A stretch of 64,000 bases of DNA, from assembly GCA_017468395.1 (NCBI GenBank), contig JAFUIR010000004.1, positions 62,001 through 126,000 on the forward strand, in the 5' to 3' direction. The position numbers and the translations under genes were made by a program. The notes below the pieces were generated by a model that was given only the letters and a program-made list of their open reading frames with translations, had not been told where the DNA came from and searched no databases. How positions within the stretch are numbered: position 1 is the stretch's first letter; each line of letters opens with the position of its first letter. Source of the stretch: Lachnospiraceae bacterium. Lineage in GTDB: Bacteria; Bacillota; Clostridia; Lachnospirales; Lachnospiraceae. Of the stretch, positions 44,080 through 52,944 are shown piece by piece.

Positions 44080-46691
44080 AAACAATTGGATATGGCAGTT
44101 GAAACATGTTCCAGTTCTTTTATCATTCCTTCATGATTTTCATCAATATACTGGATATCCTCCGCCTGCGCTGCGCTCTGCATTTTTTCGGCAATATTGC
44201 CCAATCTTTCAAGCCCCAACGTTCTGGACGTACTTTTTAATGCATGGACTTCTACCTTATATCTTTTCCAATCTTTTGCCTCATAACATTGCTCGATTAC
44301 TTCTTTTCTTCCGTTGTTACAGTAATCTTTCAGGCACTGTATGTAGAACTCCGTACTGCCTGCACAATATTGGAGCGCCAGTTCCATATTTATATCCGAA
44401 ACAACTTTTTTCAAGTTTGCCAGCGATTGCTCTTTTATTTTGCTGTTCACATCTTCTTTATGCTTATTTTGTGTTTCGTTTTGGCCCAGCACTTTATCTT
44501 TAGGAAGATATTTCTCTATCTTTCTTTCCAGTTTTTTTCCATCTATGGGCTTTGAGATATAATCTGTAAATCCTTTTTCCAAGTACATCTCTTTCATACC
44601 GGACAAAGCATTGGCAGTCAACATAATAACCGGGGTGTCAATATTTTGGTTTTGCAAATCTTCTTTCATCTTTTCCAAGGTAATAATACCATTCATTCCC
44701 GGCATCATATGATCCATAAAAATAATGTCATAGTGATTTTGACAGGTCAATTCCAGACATTCTTCACCGCTTAATGCAGTATCAATCTTCATATGCAACT
44801 GCTTCAGAAGATTTTTAAATACTTCTAAGTTAATCTCAACATCATCAACAACAAGGATTCTTGCATCCGGTGCCGTAAAACGTGATTCATGTTTATATTG
44901 ATTCTTTTTTGTATTCAATGCCCCTACATCAATCTTGCCAATGGGCGAGGAATCTACACATTTTTGGGGAATCGCCACTGTGAATACGGAACCTTTACCA
45001 TATTCACTTTTCACTTCTATGGTGCCATCCATAAGTTCTGTCAGCGTTTTGGTAATATGTAATCCCAGTCCTGTTCCTTCGACATTCCGGTTTTTCTTTA
45101 AATTTAACCTCTCAAACTTGCCAAACAATTTGTCCATATCTTCCTTGGCAATCCCTATTCCTGTATCCTTCACTTCCATTATCAGCAGAAAATTCCCGTC
45201 TAAATTTTCCCCTGTTACACGCAAATGAACTTTTCCTTTTTCTGTATATTTTATTGCATTTGTAAGAAGGTTTAGCAAAATCTGTCTTATATGTACCACA
45301 TCACCATGCAATAAACCGGGTAAATTTTCATCACAATGTATTGCAACTTCTATGTTTTTCCGGATTGCTTTTTCAATAACCATGTTGTAACAGTCAACCA
45401 ACAACGAGGCCAGTTCGTAGTCCACTTTCAGTATTTCGATTTTTCCCGATTCAATTTTTGATATATCCAGAATATCACTAATAATTGCCAGCAGCGCTGA
45501 AGACGAATTATGTACAGCCGAGGCATACTCTAATATCTGCTTATCCTCTGATTCACGGCGTATCATCTCATTCATACCTATAATTGCATTAATAGGCGTC
45601 CGTATCTCATGAGACATATTGGACAGAAAATCACTTTTTGCCTGATTTGCCTCCTTCAAGGCATCCAACATCTCTTCTTCTTTCGTCAAATCATATACAA
45701 ATACAATGATACAGTATGGCTTTCCTGATTTATCCTTGGCAACAGTAAATCGCAGACTACAACTTTTTTTACCATTTTGGGTATGTAACTTCCATTCATC
45801 AATCATTCCATTTACCGCATTATCAAGACATTCGTCAGCCTGACTTTCCTCTATAGCAAACAGTTCGGACATTTTTTGTCCTTCCACTTTTGACAACCCG
45901 AAAAATGAATGCGATGCGTCATTTGCCATGTAAAGTTTTTTATCCATGTCAAAAACAAGAATATTTGCATTCATGGCCTGATACACATAAGTGCTGACGT
46001 TTTGGAGTGTTATGTTCAGCGCATTGTTATGCACGCAATTGTACCAAAAAATGAGAAAGGAAAAAGCCACCCCGTAGCAGGAGGAAGGAACAGACGGCAG
46101 TCCCAAAGTAGGCAATATTGTATCCGGAATTGTGGAGATTATCAGACACAGATGAGCCAGCATCAATACAAGAATAATTCTTTTATTTTGCTTTCTATGC
46201 CGGTTTAAAAGCCATACAAAGCCCATTCCAAACAGCACTATAATCGATACCGTCAGATAGATTTTATGATAGGCAGTCACAAATCCCTCTGCTGTATAAT
46301 AGGCAGTTCTTCCGTCCACCTGAACAAACCGGTGGTTATTGAATTTTGCCATCATAATAAAATCCGACACTCCATATATGACATATATAAGTTCTAAAAT
46401 CCGCCTGTAAATTGCAGGAATATTAATCATTATCATTACAATAATTAATAAAACACTAAGATAACCGACAATTGCAAACAATCCAACTGCCCTGGCTATT
46501 GCAATTTCCGCAGGTGATGTGTACATCCCCATGAAACCATAACCCAGACACCAAAGCGCAGCATATATGCCAAGAAACATAATGCCTAACCTTATTTTGC
46601 CCATCTCTTTTTCACGCACATAAAAACTAATACCACATACGCCGGCAATGGTTCCCAATATTATCAAACTACCATTAATAAGTTCTCCCAT
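44076..46691 (-). CDS. Hybrid sensor histidine kinase with receiver and Hpt domains
   Basis: Large membrane-bound phosphorelay protein of 871 residues. Seen: about seven N-terminal hydrophobic segments (about 5-220), PAS-like domain (about 230-335), HisKA with SDFLSNMSHEIRTPINAI (phospho-His about 361), HATPase with NLLTNAIKYTEKG and DTGIGIAKE, receiver with ILVVDDVEINL and DIIFMDHMMPGMNG, and C-terminal Hpt with EVHALKSTSRTLG. So it carries out the full His-Asp-His relay within one chain but needs a separate output. It starts 18 bases after the HD-GYP-REC gene, whose receiver is a likely partner. Signal unknown. Confidence 0.92.
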   Translation of the reverse strand: MGELINGSLIILGTIAGVCGISFYVREKEMGKIRLGIMFLGIYAALWCLGYGFMGMYTSPAEIAIARAVGLFAIVGYLSVLLIIVMIMINIPAIYRRILELIYVIYGVSDFIMMAKFNNHRFVQVDGRTAYYTAEGFVTAYHKIYLTVSIIVLFGMGFVWLLNRHRKQNKRIILVLMLAHLCLIISTIPDTILPTLGLPSVPSSCYGVAFSFLIFWYNCVHNNALNITLQNVSTYVYQAMNANILVFDMDKKLYMANDASHSFFGLSKVEGQKMSELFAIEESQADECLDNAVNGMIDEWKLHTQNGKKSCSLRFTVAKDKSGKPYCIIVFVYDLTKEEEMLDALKEANQAKSDFLSNMSHEIRTPINAIIGMNEMIRRESEDKQILEYASAVHNSSSALLAIISDILDISKIESGKIEILKVDYELASLLVDCYNMVIEKAIRKNIEVAIHCDENLPGLLHGDVVHIRQILLNLLTNAIKYTEKGKVHLRVTGENLDGNFLLIMEVKDTGIGIAKEDMDKLFGKFERLNLKKNRNVEGTGLGLHITKTLTELMDGTIEVKSEYGKGSVFTVAIPQKCVDSSPIGKIDVGALNTKKNQYKHESRFTAPDARILVVDDVEINLEVFKNLLKQLHMKIDTALSGEECLELTCQNHYDIIFMDHMMPGMNGIITLEKMKEDLQNQNIDTPVIMLTANALSGMKEMYLEKGFTDYISKPIDGKKLERKIEKYLPKDKVLGQNETQNKHKEDVNSKIKEQSLANLKKVVSDINMELALQYCAGSTEFYIQCLKDYCNNGRKEVIEQCYEAKDWKRYKVEVHALKSTSRTLGLERLGNIAEKMQSAAQAEDIQYIDENHEGMIKELEHVSTAISNCL

Positions 46692-46709
46692 TATGGCCTC
46701 CTTTGTTCC

Positions 46710-48653
46710 TTAGTTATTAAATATACTGTGTATAATCTCCTTGAGCGCAAGGGGCATAAAAGGTTTATTGATATAATCATCCACACCCATTTCTGTTGCC
46801 TTTTGAATCGTTTTAAGGTCTTTGTCCCCGGTCATAAATGCAACGGGCACGGTGCATTTTTCCCTAATACGAAGCAATGTCTCAAACCCATCCATTTCCG
46901 GCATCTGGACATCTAATAAAATTAAATCCACGGAAACTTTATCAAGCAATTCCAACGCTTCCCTGCCACCTGCGACACCTATCATTTCGTACAGGGGCTC
47001 ATCTTTCATAATGAACTCTACCATGTTTATATTAATAGGGTCATCATCTACCACGAGAATGGTCTTTTGCTGCAAATCACTTTCTTTCATTTTGTACTCC
47101 TTATCTTCATCTATCATTTGCAACATAACATCCGCAATCTCCGGGTCAAACTGTGTACCTTTTCCCTTTTCTATTTCTTTACGGATTACTTCCTGAGGCA
47201 AAGTTTTCCGATAACTTCTGTTGCTGGCCATGGCATCATAAGTGTCCGCAACACATATAATTCGCGCTATCTCCGGAATATTTTTTCCAACTAAACCATT
47301 AGGATATCCTCTTCCATCGAAACGCTCATGATGAAATTTAGCACCCAATGCCACCAGTTTATCCTCATAAATATCCTTCAAAATGTGATAACCTGTAATC
47401 GGATGAATTTTTATCTGTTCAAACTCTTCATCCGTAAGATTTGCGGCCTTATCAATTACCTCTTCGGGTATACGGATTTTTCCCACATCATGTAACAATC
47501 CCGCATAATAAATCTGCTCCTGCTCTTTTGCACTTTTGTTCATGCGTTTTGCTATTTCAAGAGCATATTCCGCCACGCGAAGAGAATGACCGTTGGTATA
47601 TCTGTCTTTTGCATCGATTGTCTTAACCAAGGCACGGACAATATTCATATTCATCTGTTCAACTTTTTGGTTACTCTCTCTTTCAATTTTTATGGAGCGC
47701 TTTATTTTTCTGATGGTATATCCATAAAAGAAAACAATCAATGCGGAAATAACAGTACAAATCAGAATATTTCGTATAAGTGTAAGGGTCACATCATGGA
47801 ACAACTTCTCTTTGCTCACAACCATTACAACATACCAGTCATTCATAACCTTGTCCGAAAAAACAGTATATGTTTCCCCTGCCAAATCTATTTCAAAACA
47901 ATCACCGGCTCCCAAATACACTTTTTCAAGTAGTCTGCCCATGTCATCGTCATCGTTATAATCTTTACCTTTTTGACTTATATCATTATGGGCAACCACC
48001 AACCCATTTTGGTCTACTACAAACCCATATCCCACACCATTAAGACGAATACTCTCCGTAATATTCTGAATCTCATTCAATTCAATATCCAATGAAATTA
48101 CACTGTCGTTATCCGGAAACATTTTACTTATGGACATCATAATCGTTCCCGTCTGGGCATCAAGATAAGGCGGAACCAAAACAGTATCCCCCTGTGCTTC
48201 TTTTGCAATAATATACCATTCCCTTTCTCTCGGAACATAATTTTCATCGGGAACCCAGCCGATTCCGTCTATGTATGTACCATTAAACAAACCATAAATA
48301 CCGGTAAAATTCTCATCAATCTCTGCCGTATACTTGGCAGATTCATAGGTCAGGAACTCTTCCAATTTCTCCGGAGAACTATCATTTTCCATCATATATT
48401 CAAGAGTCACTGCCGTTGTCTGTACAGCATTCATGCCTGTTGATAAATACCCCTCTAACTGCTCTGTTACCTGTGCCAGACTGGCAGTACCTATATCTTC
48501 CAAATTTTCAGCAGCGTTAGAATAGAATGTAATGTAATTGTGCATAACCATTATAAAAAGTGCCGCCAGTGTCCCGACAATTGTCAACACATACATTTTT
48601 TCATTCCATTTTCCAAGTAAGACTTTCTTAATATGTTCTGTCCTTTTTTTCAC
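46710..48653 (-). CDS. Membrane HD-GYP phosphodiesterase with C-terminal receiver domain
   Basis: Predicted c-di-GMP phosphodiesterase. 647 residues. Seen: N-terminal helix (about 22-44), extracytoplasmic Cache-type sensor domain (about 50-285), second helix (about 295-315), HD-GYP domain (about 335-500) with GHSLRVAEYALEIAK, GLLHDVGKIRIPEE and HHERFDGRGYPNGL, and a receiver domain (about 525-645) with DLILLDVQMPEMDG and KPFMPL. The REC at the C-terminus is unusual; it is normally N-terminal in response-regulator HD-GYPs. A GTG start at 48653 fits GAGGAG spacing better than the ORF start at 48668. It is cotranscribed with the hybrid kinase, suggesting phosphorelay control of c-di-GMP. Confidence 0.9.
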   Translation of the reverse strand: MKKRTEHIKKVLLGKWNEKMYVLTIVGTLAALFIMVMHNYITFYSNAAENLEDIGTASLAQVTEQLEGYLSTGMNAVQTTAVTLEYMMENDSSPEKLEEFLTYESAKYTAEIDENFTGIYGLFNGTYIDGIGWVPDENYVPREREWYIIAKEAQGDTVLVPPYLDAQTGTIMMSISKMFPDNDSVISLDIELNEIQNITESIRLNGVGYGFVVDQNGLVVAHNDISQKGKDYNDDDDMGRLLEKVYLGAGDCFEIDLAGETYTVFSDKVMNDWYVVMVVSKEKLFHDVTLTLIRNILICTVISALIVFFYGYTIRKIKRSIKIERESNQKVEQMNMNIVRALVKTIDAKDRYTNGHSLRVAEYALEIAKRMNKSAKEQEQIYYAGLLHDVGKIRIPEEVIDKAANLTDEEFEQIKIHPITGYHILKDIYEDKLVALGAKFHHERFDGRGYPNGLVGKNIPEIARIICVADTYDAMASNRSYRKTLPQEVIRKEIEKGKGTQFDPEIADVMLQMIDEDKEYKMKESDLQQKTILVVDDDPININMVEFIMKDEPLYEMIGVAGGREALELLDKVSVDLILLDVQMPEMDGFETLLRIREKCTVPVAFMTGDKDLKTIQKATEMGVDDYINKPFMPLALKEIIHSIFNN

Positions 48654-48721
48654 AACATATCTCCTCACATCAATTTTCTATTTATGTTTTCTTTTGCACG
48701 GATTTTCAAACACATCCATAA

Positions 48722-50179
48722 CTAATCAGCTACTAAAAGTTCTTTTTTTCGTTCAATCATTTCGTCAATTTTTTCTATATAGAGAGCCACATCCTTGACA
48801 TTATCGCATCGCTCTATCCGCCCATCCGGAAATACCACCTTGGTAATACTTCCTGCTCCAAGAGCTACAATGGTTTGTTTCTCCTCCATAATTAAAATAT
48901 TGTATAAGCCGTAATTTCCTTCCGTAGCATATCCTACATTTTCAAAATTACCGGACATATTTTTCTGGCGATACAGATAATATGGCTTCATCCCCAACTT
49001 TTCCGCACCCTGTGCAGCAATAGCCATAGTTTCATCCGTATTATTCAAAGTCTCTATCCCATTTTCCGTAATCCAGTTACTCAGTTTTGATGCACGCTTA
49101 ATTGCCAGGGAGTGCACCGTCAGACTGTCGGGCTTCATGTCCACAATGGCATCAATGGTGTTTGCCACATCTTCCGCAGTTTCTCCGGGAAGTCCCAAAA
49201 TAATATCCATATTGATATTGGTAAATCCTACTTCCCTTGCCAAAGCATAAGCCTTCCGTACCTGTTCCACAGTAGCTCTGCGCCCTATGATATCCAAAGT
49301 CTCCTGCTTCATGGTCTGTGGATTCACACTGATACGGTCCACACCATGCTTATGAAGAACCTCCAGTTTTTCACGGGTTATACTGTCTGCACGTCCTGCT
49401 TCCACCGTAAATTCCTGCACCGTAGAAAAATCAAAAATCTCTTTTAGCGCAGTAATCATGCGGTCAAGTTGCTCCGCTTCCAAAGTGGTGGGCGTTCCGC
49501 CGCCAATATAAACACTGTCCAAAATCTTATCTTTATAAGTTTCTGCCACAAAATGCATTTCTTTAATCAGGCAGTCAATATATTCTTCCACCCGCTGCCT
49601 GTAAGCTACTATAGCGTAGGAGGTAAAGGAGCAATACAGACAGGTAGTGGGGCAAAAAGGAATACCAATATATAGGCTATATCCGTTCTCGTAATGCACA
49701 GAAGACAGAATCTCTTTTTCCCTCTGTGCAATATCCAAAGCAAGCACGGCCTTTTCATCACTTACATAATGCGCCGTTTTCATGAAATCTAAAATTTCCG
49801 GTGCACTCTTTTTCTCTTCCAACATGCCCATGGCAATCTTTGTAGGACGTATGCCTGTCAGATTTCCCCATGGCAGTTTTTTACCGGTACTCTCACACAA
49901 AGAAGTGTACAAAAAACGTTTAAAAGAATCTTTGTACCGCTTGGCATCCTCTGCATTTTCGTTTTCCATATTCCGGCGAAATTTCTTATCATTGATTTGT
50001 ATATCCACGCCGTGCTTTTCCAAAGTTATCTCGATTTGGATGTCTTTTTCCAGTTCTGCCTTTTTTTCCGGCAGTGTCTCCGGTGTCAGCACTTTCACCA
50101 TCTCCTCCGGGTAAAATGCCTTCACAATGGAGTGAACATCATATTCGTATCTTGCATTATTTAACCTTACCACAAACAT
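48722..50179 (-). CDS. hemZ: Radical SAM coproporphyrinogen dehydrogenase-like protein HemZ
   Basis: Radical-SAM enzyme of the HemN/HemZ family, proposed for oxygen-independent coproporphyrinogen III decarboxylation. 485 residues. Seen: N-terminal alpha/beta domain (about 1-165), radical-SAM motif CPTTCLYC (Cys 176, 180, 183), YIGGGTPTTLEAEQL and EAGRADSI. The ATG at 50179, giving MFVVRLNNAR, has AGGAAGGG upstream, and the family begins like this; the longer frame to 50230 is rejected. HemZ in Clostridia without full heme synthesis may have another role. Lies in the ancestral relA-MBL-hemZ-hisS-aspS neighbourhood. Confidence 0.93.
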   Translation of the reverse strand: MFVVRLNNARYEYDVHSIVKAFYPEEMVKVLTPETLPEKKAELEKDIQIEITLEKHGVDIQINDKKFRRNMENENAEDAKRYKDSFKRFLYTSLCESTGKKLPWGNLTGIRPTKIAMGMLEEKKSAPEILDFMKTAHYVSDEKAVLALDIAQREKEILSSVHYENGYSLYIGIPFCPTTCLYCSFTSYAIVAYRQRVEEYIDCLIKEMHFVAETYKDKILDSVYIGGGTPTTLEAEQLDRMITALKEIFDFSTVQEFTVEAGRADSITREKLEVLHKHGVDRISVNPQTMKQETLDIIGRRATVEQVRKAYALAREVGFTNINMDIILGLPGETAEDVANTIDAIVDMKPDSLTVHSLAIKRASKLSNWITENGIETLNNTDETMAIAAQGAEKLGMKPYYLYRQKNMSGNFENVGYATEGNYGLYNILIMEEKQTIVALGAGSITKVVFPDGRIERCDNVKDVALYIEKIDEMIERKKELLVAD

Positions 50180-50276
50180 TGTACTTAAACCCTTCCTTCG
50201 CATTAAATGCCGACGGATATTATAACACAATCCCTGATTTTGCTCAACTTGTTTAACCTGAGGCTTTCATTTAATC

Positions 50277-50480
50277 TTACTCTTTTACTTCTTTCCTACT
50301 TTCTATTTCTTTCAGAATGTTTTCCGAAATACATTCCTCTACGGCAATTGCCACAGCATGCTACGTAAAATAAATCCCGAAGCGGCATATTAGGATTTAC
50401 TGTAGATTGATGTTCATACAAATTCATCTGATGTGCAATCACAAACGACAAATCATTTTCCTCCTTTTTCGCAGGAGGAT
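50277..50480 (-). pseudogene. Decayed Rpn/PD-(D/E)XK nuclease-transposase remnant
   Basis: The minus strand encodes fragments in two frames: first NDLSFVIAHQMNLYEHQS and TVNPNMPLRDLFYVA, then, after a frame change, AVAIAVEECISENILKE ending at a TAA (50277). EHQSxxNPNMPLR is the (D/E)xQ active-site block of Rpn-type nuclease/transposase proteins of Firmicutes, and AVEECIxxxIL resembles their C-terminal part. The middle is missing, so this is an internally deleted, frameshifted relic. Further traces may continue to about 50600, with an inverted repeat of GAAAGCCG type. It occupies most of the 496-base gap upstream of hemZ. Confidence 0.72.
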
Positions 50481-50675
50481 TCTTTAAGCATCGGCTTTCC
50501 GAACTCCTGCTTTTGTTTTTGTTTTTGGAATATAAAGCATTGATTTCAGAAAGCCGAACGGCTAAAATGGAAATGCACTTTTGTGCACCAGAATATTAGA
50601 AATATATGCTTTGAATGTATATTATCTCGTTTGTTTGTGTTTGTCAAGACGTATTATCAGGATTGTAAAAAGTTT

Positions 50676-51737
50676 CTATTTCTTAGCACCATTTATACCA
50701 TAACGTAAAGTACGGTACACTGTAATCCCCACTTCCAACACGCATGCAAAAATAATCACTGCCATAAGCAATTGATTCAAGTTTTCAAAGGCAAGCCACG
50801 GCAGACCGGTCTGTGCCAAAACTTCTGAGAGATTTTTTCCTGTAACCATTTCTATTTCTTCCACAAACTTCCGGTTCCACACAAGGGGATTGGGTAAAAC
50901 CTTCACTGCCACAAATACAGAAAAAATGCTGGTCACAATGGTAGTCCACATAACAGACAGGCAATATCTGCCTTTTATCAGTTTTACCAGTTCGTCTGCC
51001 AGTCCTCCCACCACACTCAGAACGAACAAAGGCAAAACCAAATTCCACATTTCCATATTAAAAAGAGGAATGGCAACCATTGCTCCACTGTCTGTTTTGA
51101 CCCAGGCGCCCATAAGTTCAGGTATGTAAATCAGCATAATTCCCACAAGTACATTAAAAATAATTCCTACAATACTGTCCCCTCTGGAAAGAAGGGCTTT
51201 CTTTTCCGGAATTTCCGGCAGTTTATCTACACTCCAACTGACTTTTTCTTTCACTTTTACCTGATTTTGTTCCATAAACCAGAAAATAAGTGTTACCATA
51301 CCAAAAGCCTGAATCAAGGCACTGGGAATTGCCCCGATATTTATCATACTGTCTTGCATAACATTGATAACGCCGTCTACACTCATAGTTTCCGTGCCAA
51401 CCTGTACAAAAGAATCTACCGCCGTGACAATGAGCATCCCTGCCGCAACACAGATAAGAACAATTTTCAATATCTGACAATACAGAGGATAATACTCGCC
51501 TCCCAAAAGATACTGCTTATCTCCTCTGTATTTTGCAGAAAGTTCAGAAGGCTCGCCCAATTCCCGCAGCACCTCCTGTACATTTTCTTCTTCGCTTTTT
51601 CCGTTATCGGCTCTCTCTTCAAGCATGTCTTCAATCAGCGTCTCTAACTCTTCTTCTATATCTTTACGCTGAGTTTCCGGTAACCGCCTCACCACATCAT
51701 ACAAATATCTTTTTACTAATTCATTCTGATTTTTCAT
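50676..51737 (-). CDS. HAAS/DUF1700-like membrane protein, partner of PadR
   Basis: 353 residues. N-terminal HAAS-like helical domain (about 1-75) with YLYDVVRRLPETQRKDIEEELETLIEDM... and GEPSELSAKYRGD, then about six hydrophobic segments. Proteins with this N-terminal signature commonly follow PadR regulators and have no known enzymatic role; some are antisigma-like. The start at 51737 has GGAGG at seven bases; the longer frame to 51809 overlaps padR. It begins 26 bases after padR, in one operon. Confidence 0.82.
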   Translation of the reverse strand: MKNQNELVKRYLYDVVRRLPETQRKDIEEELETLIEDMLEERADNGKSEEENVQEVLRELGEPSELSAKYRGDKQYLLGGEYYPLYCQILKIVLICVAAGMLIVTAVDSFVQVGTETMSVDGVINVMQDSMINIGAIPSALIQAFGMVTLIFWFMEQNQVKVKEKVSWSVDKLPEIPEKKALLSRGDSIVGIIFNVLVGIMLIYIPELMGAWVKTDSGAMVAIPLFNMEMWNLVLPLFVLSVVGGLADELVKLIKGRYCLSVMWTTIVTSIFSVFVAVKVLPNPLVWNRKFVEEIEMVTGKNLSEVLAQTGLPWLAFENLNQLLMAVIIFACVLEVGITVYRTLRYGINGAKK

Positions 51738-51763
51738 CTTTTCTCCTCCGCCTCCAAGGCTCT

Positions 51764-52099
51764 TTAGTTGTTTAATAATTTTTCCATACTGTCGGTCATT
51801 TCCCGCCATTGCTGCAGCAATTTCAAATAGACCGCATCCCCAAATTCCGTACGCTTATAATATTTGCGGGGTTTGCTTCCGTCCGTGTCCCATTCACTGA
51901 TAAGGATCTCCTGTTTTTCCAATCTGCGAAGCAGCGGATACAATGTATTGGTGTCCACACTTACCCCTTTGTCCTCCATATTCTTTACCAGTGTATAACC
52001 ATACTGTGGCTCATTTAACTGACTGAGAACACTTAAAACAATGGTTCCTCTTCGAAGTTCCTGGGTCAGGGAAAGAAGAATTTCATTCATCTCACTCAT
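51764..52099 (-). CDS. PadR-family transcriptional regulator
   Basis: 111 residues, the small PadR type. Winged HTH (about 10-90) with RRGTIVLSVLSQLNEPQYGYTLVKNM, TLYPLLRRLEKQEIL and SEWDTDGSKPRKYYKRTEFG, which are PadR hallmarks; C-terminal dimerisation helix (about 90-111). GGAG precedes the ATG by eight bases. PadR proteins usually repress their own operon; a perfect palindromic operator lies inside the promoter upstream (52188-52217). The second gene of the operon is a HAAS-type membrane protein. Confidence 0.94.
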   Translation of the reverse strand: MSEMNEILLSLTQELRRGTIVLSVLSQLNEPQYGYTLVKNMEDKGVSVDTNTLYPLLRRLEKQEILISEWDTDGSKPRKYYKRTEFGDAVYLKLLQQWREMTDSMEKLLNN

Positions 52100-52187
52100 G
52101 TGCTGTTCTCCTCTTTATTATTGGATTTAGCGGATTGTTTTCATTTACCTTTATTCATCATTTACTTTAATAAATATTGTTGAATTT

Positions 52188-52217
52188 ATTATAGTGTGCA
52201 TCGCACAGTATTGTCAA
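52188..52217 (-). promoter_or_regulatory. padR promoter with palindromic operator in the spacer
   Basis: On the minus strand: -35 TTGACA (52212-52217), 18 bp, -10 TATAAT (52188-52193), both perfect consensus. A near-perfect palindrome, TGTGC-ATC-GCACA at its core, spans 52191-52211, i.e. the spacer plus part of the -10. Binding by PadR would block polymerase directly. Confidence 0.85.
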
Positions 52218-52241
52218 GTACAAAATAATGAAAATCAAAAG

Positions 52242-52268
52242 AAAAAAGCAGGTAACTGAACCTGCTTC
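52242..52268 (-). terminator. Terminator after the MBL hydrolase gene
   Basis: AAGCAGGT and ACCTGCTT pair around a 6-base loop; on the minus strand it is followed by TTTTTTC. It ends the apt-relA-MBL unit just upstream of the padR promoter. Confidence 0.88.
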
Positions 52269-52295
52269 ATTTCTTTTGCAAATTATATTCTGATT

Positions 52296-52928
52296 TTACT
52301 GACAAAAAGGATTATACTTTTTCTCATGCTCTACTGTAGTACTGTCGCCGTGACCTGGGTACAACACCGTCTCATCAGGCAAAGTAAAAATCTTGTCCTT
52401 AATAGAGCGGATTAACTGACTGCTGCTGCCGGTAGGAAAATCGGTACGTCCCACGGACTCCTGAAAGATGGTATCCCCGCATACCATAAATCCGGCCTCT
52501 TCAAAATAATAGCAGCAACTGCCTATAGTATGTCCCGGTGTGGCAATTACCTTAAAAGGAACACCGGCCATATTCAGTTCCTCACCATCTTTCAAGTAAC
52601 CATTAGGTTTAATTGTGCATGCCCTTCCTGCCCACTCGGACACATTTGCATGAGCACTTTCACACAGCACCTGTTCTTCATCCAAAGCATAAATTTTTGC
52701 TCCTGAGGCTTTTCTTAAATCACTTGCTCCCCACATATGGTCAAAATGGGCATGGGTTAAAAGAATCGCCTTTATTTCAAATCCTTTTTCCTTTACCTTC
52801 TGATAAATCTGCTGACCATGGTCTGCCGGATCAATAAAAATTGCTTCCTTGCTGTCTTCTCTGTAAATCAAATAGCAATTAGTTCCATTACCGCCGATTA
52901 CCATGCGTCCGATTTTTATTTCTGCCAT
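52296..52928 (-). CDS. MBL-fold metallohydrolase (glyoxalase II-like)
   Basis: 210-residue metallo-beta-lactamase-fold hydrolase. Metal ligands visible: THAHFDH (about 58-64), GHTIGSCCYYF and GDTIFQESVGRTD, and YPGHGDSTTVEHEK near the C-terminus. It resembles the hydroxyacylglutathione hydrolase-like proteins found next to relA in Clostridia; substrate undetermined. It starts 16 bases after relA and is likely cotranscribed. Confidence 0.9.
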   Translation of the reverse strand: MAEIKIGRMVIGGNGTNCYLIYREDSKEAIFIDPADHGQQIYQKVKEKGFEIKAILLTHAHFDHMWGASDLRKASGAKIYALDEEQVLCESAHANVSEWAGRACTIKPNGYLKDGEELNMAGVPFKVIATPGHTIGSCCYYFEEAGFMVCGDTIFQESVGRTDFPTGSSSQLIRSIKDKIFTLPDETVLYPGHGDSTTVEHEKKYNPFCQ

Positions 52929-52944
52929 TTATCGTCCCCCTCGT

